Shown piece by piece: positions 57,783-64,000 of a stretch of 64,000 nucleotides of DNA; positions within the stretch are counted from its first letter, which is position 1, and each line of letters starts with the position of its first letter. The notes beneath the pieces are model-generated. The model had not been told where the DNA came from and ran no database searches. It worked only from the letters and a program-made list of their open reading frames with translations. This stretch comes from Hedera helix (taxonomy: Eukaryota; Streptophyta; Magnoliopsida; Apiales; Araliaceae), in assembly GCA_947179155.2 (NCBI GenBank), contig OX359264.1:5001-69000 (forward strand), given 5' to 3'. The position numbers and the translations under genes were made by a program.

Positions 57783-58817
57783 ATAATTAAAAATATTATT
57801 AAAACAAGTAGGAAGCATAAGGAAGCTAAAAAAGACCTTAATAGTCAAGAATTCAATTTTTTAATTAAGGTTCAACTAATGGATAAGAGCTTAAGAATAC
57901 TTGGCAACTCCAATGAATAATTAAAAAAATCATAGAGCAAGTCAAGGAGAAACAATTGTCTTCAGTAAACCCCAGAAAAAGAACAAAAGTTAGTGGTTAT
58001 GATTATCACTACTGGCTAAAGGATACAACTGAGAAAAAGATGAAGCCTGTGTGGGACCAGCTATACTATTCCATGGCAATATCAAAACCCATGAATATAA
58101 ATCTGTAGGACAACCGAACAAATGAAAATAGGAAGTTAAAGTTATGAAAGCAATAAAGATACTGAACAAAGAATATGGCAAAAAGAAAAAGTTTCCCTAT
58201 ACAAATGTTTCCGCCAATGTTGATATCAGCTGGAAAAATGCAAAAACAAATCTCTAAGAATTGTCGGACAAGTTTGAGAATGTATAATGCTTCATAACCT
58301 AAAACAAAACATCATTTATGTTTCCATCATAGTACTTGAACATATAAAAGGTGACTTCGTGCAGCAAAACCTTCTGTGCTCACTTACAATTCCAGTAAAA
58401 AATATTGATACAATACCAAACAGGCCAAATCCTTCAATTAGCATGTACCTGAAATGAAGAATGCACAACTTAAAACATATGTCGAGTGTTGAGAGACGCT
58501 ATAAATTTCAAAAAATTAAATAACATGGACAAGGAGTTGCTTACAAGAAATAAGGGAAAAGAACAAAAAGACAGCACTCCAAGTTCTGAAGACTGAGCAG
58601 GATTAAAAGAAAGATTATCATTATGAATAGATAATAAAAACATGAAAAGTATTCACTTATCGATGTCCAAACCTGCATACTTAAAAACGTTCGGGGGGTT
58701 AAGGATTCACAGAACATTCTAAAAACAATATATTAAAAGTTACATGTTAAGTTAATCTTGAAATATAACAATCAATTCAAAAGGATATCAAAGCAGACGT
58801 AAATCCAACTCCAACAC

Positions 58818-61080
58818 CTATCAAGAAAGATGTAACGCAATGGTAGTGAGCATAACAATGAACTAAAAAGAACATAGAATTGAAAAGAAAAAAGAACCGC
58901 AACCATGTACATAAGAATAGCAACGAAGAGAAATCAATAGCAATAAGTATCAGCAAGCCTATACAACTTTAACTTACATGAAGGGTACCTTAGTACACAT
59001 CAGGATTGAACTTTTTAGTGAATCAGCTCATAAAACTATATGCCAGTTTGATGTATTTCATTTTTATTTTATTTTTTTGTTAAAAGAAAAGGAGAGAAAA
59101 AATTATGCGCAAGATAAAAAGTCCTCCCAAAAGAAAACCAAAAGAAAGCAAAGAAGATGAGCGGAAAAAACATCTAGCCATTGATTAAGGTCCCTATGAA
59201 TCTCTGGCAAAGAAAATCCTCAAAAAGCTCCCAATGCACGAGTCCAATGAAGGGGGAACAAATTTGAAAAAACAGACACTACCCCAAAGTAAATTGAGAT
59301 TCATTTTCTGACCACAAAATATCCTAGCATTCCTCACGATCCCAATTCCTCACAAAATGACGCCAAAAAAACACATTTCAAAAGAATCCTCCTATCCTTC
59401 CCAAAGCCAAAACCCCTGAATCAACATAGTACAAGGACAAATCAAACATTCACCCAACACACCAAACAAATATCAACACAGCCGTCCCCATACTTAATGA
59501 CAAAAAATTAGTTTTAAGGGGGGAAAACACTAAAATTGTTAAGCCATTGCCATTAGAAAGTGAATAAACATATGAGAATGTATCAGGACCAACCCTAGAT
59601 CCTAATTTGATTTCAATCCAAATGTAGTAATAATCTTAACTAGTGATCAAAGTTAGCTGATGAATATGGAGTTAACACGGAATTAGAGATAGTTTAGGCA
59701 AAAATTTAGCAGGAAAATAATATGAGCTTGGGAAATAAGATATGAGAGATTGGATAGATAAAGGACCAAGCCATTTCTCTCATTAAAATTCAAATTAGAA
59801 TGGAATTTATGAGTCACATTATTTATACAATTATACAATTTATACTAGTCAATGAGTCAATGCTAAGGTTCCACTATCATGCACTAGACAAACATACTCC
59901 TAAAACAACCAACTCATGCACATGACACCTACTAATTTGATAAACCTCTTATCATCTTTGACACTTGCTATTTCTTTCACCAAGGCCCGCTCTTCTTCTA
60001 TCTAATTGATATGTAACCTGCAGTTGTATTTCCTTTTCCTTTCTTGTAGCTAATGATGTAGTCATAACCAAGCAATTTACTCAAACGTCATTACTGCAAG
60101 CATGACACCACTATTTGTTTTTAAAAATATTAAGTACTGATCTTGATTGAAATTGCTACAACCATCGGTAGACTTCAGGGAGTCTCTTAGGAGGGTCCAA
60201 CTTCTTATCACATTTAGCAAGATCAAAACTAGTACAAAAAACTTAGAGATTCTTTCGAACCCCCAAACATCCTTAACACTGGACCCATTGAGGTATCTTG
60301 TCCAAATAAAGAATATAACTCTTGATTTCAAGTGGAGGAATTCATCTTATAGATTCTTAACCACCTTTTCTCTATAAATTATACATATGTATTACTTAAT
60401 TTAGTATACCTTAAAAAATGCTATAATATTTTACTTCAAATATACTTAGTTAAATTAATTTTTACTTAAAATGTATCAATATAGCACATAGTTAAGCATA
60501 ACTTAAAAAAAATATTTAAAAAATATACGTAATATATAGTTAGTTAAGCTAAGTTGTACTTGTCCCACATGCACTATGTAAAATGAACTACACATGCAAG
60601 TAGTATCAACATCATGTTATTTTTTGAAGTTTCAAGAATCAATTTCCCTTAGAAGGTAACTAGACGCATGGTGCAACTACAAAATATTTTGCACCGGTTT
60701 TAGAAAAGACCCAATATATTCTCTCCTGCAAATAAACAATTATTTAGTTTATATAATATATTAACTTCTAGCTAGCTTCTTTCTTTGCTCCATCCATTCT
60801 AAAGTTAGATATATATTTTTCTTTTATACTTTGTTCATACACTTCTATTTCAGATTATAAAATTACATCAAGTTTCTATGTCATTACTTTTACCCTTGTT
60901 AATTGAATATTATTAGCTACAACAACTATATTTTTAACTAATGTTAAAAATAAATCCAAAAAAATAAAAATAAAAAATTCCCTAGCCATCATCTTACAAA
61001 TATATTTCTTATTTTGAAATTCAGGAATTCTTTATTTTACCTCTGCAAGAGCTAAAGGGTATTGGCATCAGAGCCTGTGA
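58818..61080. other. Upstream intron/intergenic sequence, little recognised
   Basis: It lies upstream of the first recognisable NHX exon. I could not find the missing 5' exons. The 59160-59560 part is less AT-rich and on the minus strand reads like the end of a LINE-type ORF and 3' UTR (RNWDREEC near 59330, TTTTGGGAGGACTTTTTATC near 59115), but only weakly. Open frames at 60077-60377 have no known motif. Confidence 0.35.
59100..59480 (-). mobile_element. Possible L1-type LINE 3' fragment
   Basis: On the minus strand the sequence resembles the degenerate zinc-binding tail of plant L1 reverse transcriptases (RNWDREEC) followed by a T-rich UTR. Frame breaks are frequent and no poly(A) end or target duplication is evident. 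It is a weak call. Confidence 0.25.
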
Positions 61081-61294
61081 CATCATAGAGTGATTGCTGT
61101 AACCAGTGGACGGCGACTGCCTCCTCAAAGTTATCTGCGGAAAGGGCCTTCGCGCACTGCAGGAGTAAGGTCAGGAGATGTAGGCCTTCTTCGCCTCTCT
61201 TCTGCTTCCATATTTCTTTTTTTTCACTTCCCTCTTGTTACGATCACGTCGACAGTGGGTGGCACAATTAATGCCTCTGCTGTTGCTCCAGCTC

Positions 61295-61710
61295 CTATTG
61301 GCGAAGAGTCCTGCTGTTGCTCCTGCGGAGCTGCTGAGATGACTGCTCATGCATTTGATTTAGATTTGACGAAGTAATATCTGTAGGAGTGAGCATATTT
61401 TTGGTGGTGGGTAGTGTAAGTCTCCAATTCAAGTAATTGTTGATGGGATGAGAATCAGCAGCAGATGGTGGCAATGTATTATCAAGATCAGAGAAATCTC
61501 GATAAAGTTTAAGATCAGCTGGAGATGATGATGATGATGACGACGATGAGCCCTGCCCCTGAAACTGCACTTGCCCTCCTTTCTGCTGGATGGTTTGACG
61601 GTGGTGAAGATGTCTTTGCCCTAACTCCAAAGAAAAATTCCTAATAATTGATGACGATCCCCTTCTCTCGGTGGTGGTGGGAGTTGGTTGTGGTCGGATA
61701 ATTTGGATCT
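61295..61710 (-). pseudogene. Low-complexity plant ORF fragment, unrecognised
   Basis: An open frame of about 135 codons on the minus strand without an ATG. It contains SSSIIRNFSLELGQRHLHHR, QVQFQGQG, a run of nine Ser (encoded by TCATCATCGTCG-type codons), DLKLYRDFSDLDNTLPP and NYLNWRLTLPTTKNML. Composition (Ser, Gln, His and Asn runs) resembles disordered parts of plant transcription regulators, but no DNA-binding domain is visible and I do not recognise the family. An AG following a pyrimidine-rich stretch near 61711 could be an acceptor site. It lies on the other side of the hairpin from 62158-62652 and may be another exon of the same decayed gene. Confidence 0.4.
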
Positions 61711-61851
61711 GTCAAAGAGCGGAGCCTGCACTCGAGGACCGCGGCAAGGCTAGGATTGCAAGGGTGGATGATCTCCCTTACATTGTGGATGAGTTGGTGT
61801 ATTAAGACATGGCAAGAGCTGTGAATTAGATCTTTTATGATGCTATCGACC

Positions 61852-62164
61852 CTATTAAGTCACCACCATACTTGGACACAACAACCTCAGCATAACAACA
61901 TGATAAGATATATATTAGCTTATTATCCTTAACAAATATTCTAATGTATAGATTAGGTAGATATCTAAATTCCACTGATGTCTATCCAGATTCACACCAA
62001 CCTATATATATACACTTGTAGTGAATCTGGATAGACATCAGTGGAATTTAGATATCTACCTAATCTATACATTAGAATATTTGTTAAGGATAATAAGCTA
62101 ATATATATCTTATCATGTTGTTATGCTGAGGTTGTTGTGTCCGAGTATGGTGGTGACTTAATAG
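61852..62164. repeat. Large near-perfect hairpin (144-bp inverted repeat)
   Basis: The arms 61852-61995 and 62021-62164 are reverse complements over 144 bp with a single mismatch by eye (CTTGGACAC against the complement of GTGTCCGAG), around a 25-nt loop (61996-62020) that includes CCTATATATATACACTT. The right arm includes the last codons and stop of the frame at 62158. No terminal TA duplication or transposon end was recognised. It could be a foldback element, a young MIRNA-like or siRNA hairpin, or a local inverted duplication. Confidence 0.9.
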
Positions 62165-62652
62165 ACCCATACCATGGCAGCGCTACTACTGTCCTCCATT
62201 GCTATTCTTACTGACGTGGTAGTACTAGTTGTACTTGGGAGGGGCGGTAGAATAGCAGCAGCAGATGTTGCAGTGTTACTGGGTAGTAGCGCCTGCCCGC
62301 CAAGGCAGCCAGCAGTAGCTGAATAACCTAGATTTCTTTGAATAGTAGGAGGAAACAAGGGCAGACCAGAGAAAACACAAACGGAAGGGTCCCGGGTGGT
62401 TTCGGTATGAGGGACTACTTGTTGTTATTGAAGTTGATGATGATGAGTTGAGAGCAGGGATCCGTCCATAATATTATTAGTGGCAGGCACATTTGACGTC
62501 ACAGTTGTGTTTGTGGTGGTGGAATATAATAGGGTAGTAGTTAGGAACGTGGATCGTGGTGGATTAGGAGAGTTGGTGATATCTCTTCCACCACCTCCTC
62601 CTAATTCAGAACTAATAATAATATTATTAGTAGATAAAAGCCCCATGCCCAA
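62158..62652 (-). pseudogene. Low-complexity plant ORF with one stop in a Gln tract
   Basis: One 165-codon frame on the minus strand, interrupted only by TAA at 62425-62427 inside HHHQLQ-stop-QQVV, where CAA to TAA would explain it. The N-terminal part has MGMGLLSTNNIIISS, a Gly run (ELGGGGGRD) and Thr/Asn-rich sequence. The C-terminal part has VFSGLPLFPPTIQRNLG, AAAILPPLPSTTSTTTS and ends in MVWVY at 62158. No known domain. Homopolymeric Gly, Thr, Gln and His tracts resemble a disordered plant regulatory protein. Its end overlaps the right hairpin arm. It could be a polymorphic null, a pseudogene or a chance open frame. I do not know the function. Confidence 0.4.
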
Positions 62653-64000
62653 ATTTCATGAAACTATTTGTGAGGGAAAATTTGATTGTACTAAGCGAGC
62701 AAAGATTAGTGCAATTTTCAAACCTTGGCCTCATATTAAGCTTGTTTGTCTTCCCAACAGAGACAAGTACATTGAATTGGGCTACATCTACAAATGGGAA
62801 GCGCAATGAAAAACCAAATGAATGATTATTTTTGGCCAATTCGCTTTACTCTAGGGCATATAATAGACTACATAAGAACTATAAGCTAACCCTGATAATT
62901 ATAGACCAAATCTAGAGGTCCATCATAAGCTAATGGAATAATGAAGTAAATCATCACTTTGATGCATTTTTTTTGGATTCCAGACCAACCATTTTCATTG
63001 CCGCCAATAATCCCTTTTTCACTAGAAACTTCCCTCAATTTTTCCTCTTGACGGTGATGACCAGTAAAATAATCTCTCTAACCTTATTAATATCTAGATC
63101 TCTTAAATATGGATAGAAAATGGATATTTTGGTACTTCCACAAAAAAAAATTTGAGGGTCTAAGTATTCCTGTGAGATTCTTGAGGGAATATCAAATTGT
63201 TGAAATACGCTTCCCTATCAATATATACATAAAGCATCGAAACAATTAAATTGGTAGTAATAAAAATTCAAATATATTAAAGGGACAAAATAAAATAATA
63301 GCACCCATCTGCAGACACATTATTGTCACTTGCATGGCAGTTCTGCCCAATTGACATACCTCACAAAACATGGACAACACTCTTTCTGCTACACTGACAT
63401 TATTGAACTGAACCTGAAAACAAAATATCAGTAAGACAAAGTATAAGAACTACAAGCACAGGGATTGTTGCAAGATAAATATAAAAAGTTTAGTAGAATT
63501 TAACATTCAGAAGGGGGAAAAACTGGAGTTCAAGAGATTCCATAGCAGGGTGGAATTGAAATTTGGAAGAGAACAGAATTAGCGCTCAAACAGCCTATAG
63601 AATACAAAAACTCCCTACAACCTTTTATTGTGATTAGCAAACAACATATACAAACTCATTAGTGTATTATTCCCAAGAATTTCACATAACAATAATGACG
63701 GATTAACCTTTTAGCCATGAAAAGTAAGAGATTTTTTATTTATCTTAATTGACATTTGACAACGAATTAAAGAGTCTTATATAACAAAAAGAAGTATTCA
63801 TAATAAGTAATCATTTGATAAGGATGACTAGAGGAGTGCAATCCACATATCAGAAGCAAACTAGATTGTTTCGTCTTATTACAGTGTTCCATCTTGTTTT
63901 TGTTTTTGTTATAACTTTAGCTTTTTACATATTTATGAGTACATATGTTTCTATATTTAGTGTTCTTTTCTTATTAATTTTTTTCTATTTCTATTCATTC
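62653..64000. other. Right end of window, no confident gene
   Basis: AT-rich. A possible 54-bp exon lies on the minus strand at about 63360-63413 (TTTTCAG acceptor side, FNNVSVAERVLSMFCE, then GTATGT), but I could not assign it to a protein. The open frames at 62480-62839 are on opposite strands over the same DNA and neither is convincing. Confidence 0.35.

Larger units (their letters stand above)
50367..58817 (-). pseudogene. NHX5/6-like endosomal Na+/H+ antiporter pseudogene, split by a copia element
   Basis: Class II intracellular NHX proteins exchange Na+ or K+ for H+ in Golgi/endosomes. Exons on the minus strand, in transcription order: 58789-58817 (GVGVGFTSAL), 58657-58679 (YAGLDID), 58545-58592 (LQNLECCLFVLFPYF), 58388-58448 (YMLIEGFGLFGIVSIFF), 58203-58298 (VMKHYTFSNLSDNS, then RFVFAFFQLISTLAETF), 58030-58102 (FIFMGFDIAME, then YSWSHTGFIFFS), 51000-51097 (VANVFSCTYLVNF to ALWYN), 50803-50912 (FCGAIAFVLALESVHDL to TIVVLT), and a doubtful one near 50367-50417. 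Reading phases join across most introns, and most borders are GT-AG. Stops interrupt SNLSDNS/RF, AME/YSW and LKH/NALW. The donor after LAETF appears to be AT where phase requires GT. The 5' exons were not found. The 6.3-kb copia element lies in one intron. Confidence 0.8.

Noticed and set aside
57666..57920. 84-codon frame with Ile-Tyr and Cys-Val runs
   Set aside because: It is a translation of the TA/TG microsatellite.
61090..61377. 95-codon plus-strand frame
   Set aside because: It partly overlaps the minus-strand Ser-rich frame. No domain, and a Cys-rich tail arises from antisense of Gln/Ser codons.
63301..63420. Possible continuation of the NHX gene upstream (FNNVSVAERV exon-like stretch)
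   Set aside because: Splice-like borders are present, but the residues do not match any antiporter segment I know, so it was left unassigned.

Overview
This is plant nuclear DNA, most likely from a eudicot. It is AT-rich, has no bacterial-style gene packing, and consists mainly of nested LTR retrotransposons, an endogenous pararetrovirus and one decayed intron-containing host gene. I see no intact host gene and no tRNA, rRNA or CRISPR locus.

Layout, left to right. 1-6232 is reverse-oriented Ty3/gypsy LTR sequence, followed by gypsy-like debris (6233-7564) and a cut-off LTR of another family (7565-8432). 8433-14704 is a non-autonomous Athila-like element (call it A1) with a tRNA-Asp-type primer site, a broken gag and a retropepsin, but no RT or integrase. 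It landed in the integrase end of a Tekay-like chromovirus, of which 14705-15128 and one LTR (15129-17739) remain. 17740-18554 and 28056 to about 31300 look like the two halves of an old gypsy LTR.

Between those halves, next to (TA)n tracts, sits an endogenous caulimovirid (about 18577-28055, minus strand). Its gene order, MP-CP-PR-RT-RH followed by a separate ORF2, fits florendovirus-like viruses. It is a head-to-tail pair of complementary defective copies. The right copy carries promoter, primer site, MP, CP and half of PR. The left copy carries primer site, MP fused to the end of PR, RT-RNase H, ORF2 and the intergenic region. A 14-bp inverted repeat sits around the primer site where they join.

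31300-49750 is a nest of minus-strand elements: a SIRE-like Copia LTR and 3' part (about 32776-35741), the 3' end of an Athila-like element A3 (35742-37606), a solo Tekay-like LTR (37607-40192) and a degenerate gag-PR Athila-like element A4 (40193-49750). A4 is itself split by A2 (41754-47631), a complete young-looking element with two LTRs, a 5-bp target duplication and only a gag-type ORF.

50367-58817 holds exons of an endosomal-type Na+/H+ antiporter (NHX5/6-like) pseudogene on the minus strand, with three in-frame stops and a lost splice donor. One of its introns contains a complete Ty1/copia element (51426-57688), in which a solo Athila-like LTR (53188-54801) interrupts pol. The right end (61295-62652) contains a decayed low-complexity ORF pair on the minus strand, separated by a 313-bp near-perfect hairpin (144-bp arms, 25-nt loop).

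The target duplications and interruptions give a partial order of events: old gypsy LTR, then virus; NHX decay, copia, then solo LTR; A4, then A2. Most stop codons can be explained by C-to-T or G-to-A changes, as expected in long-methylated DNA.
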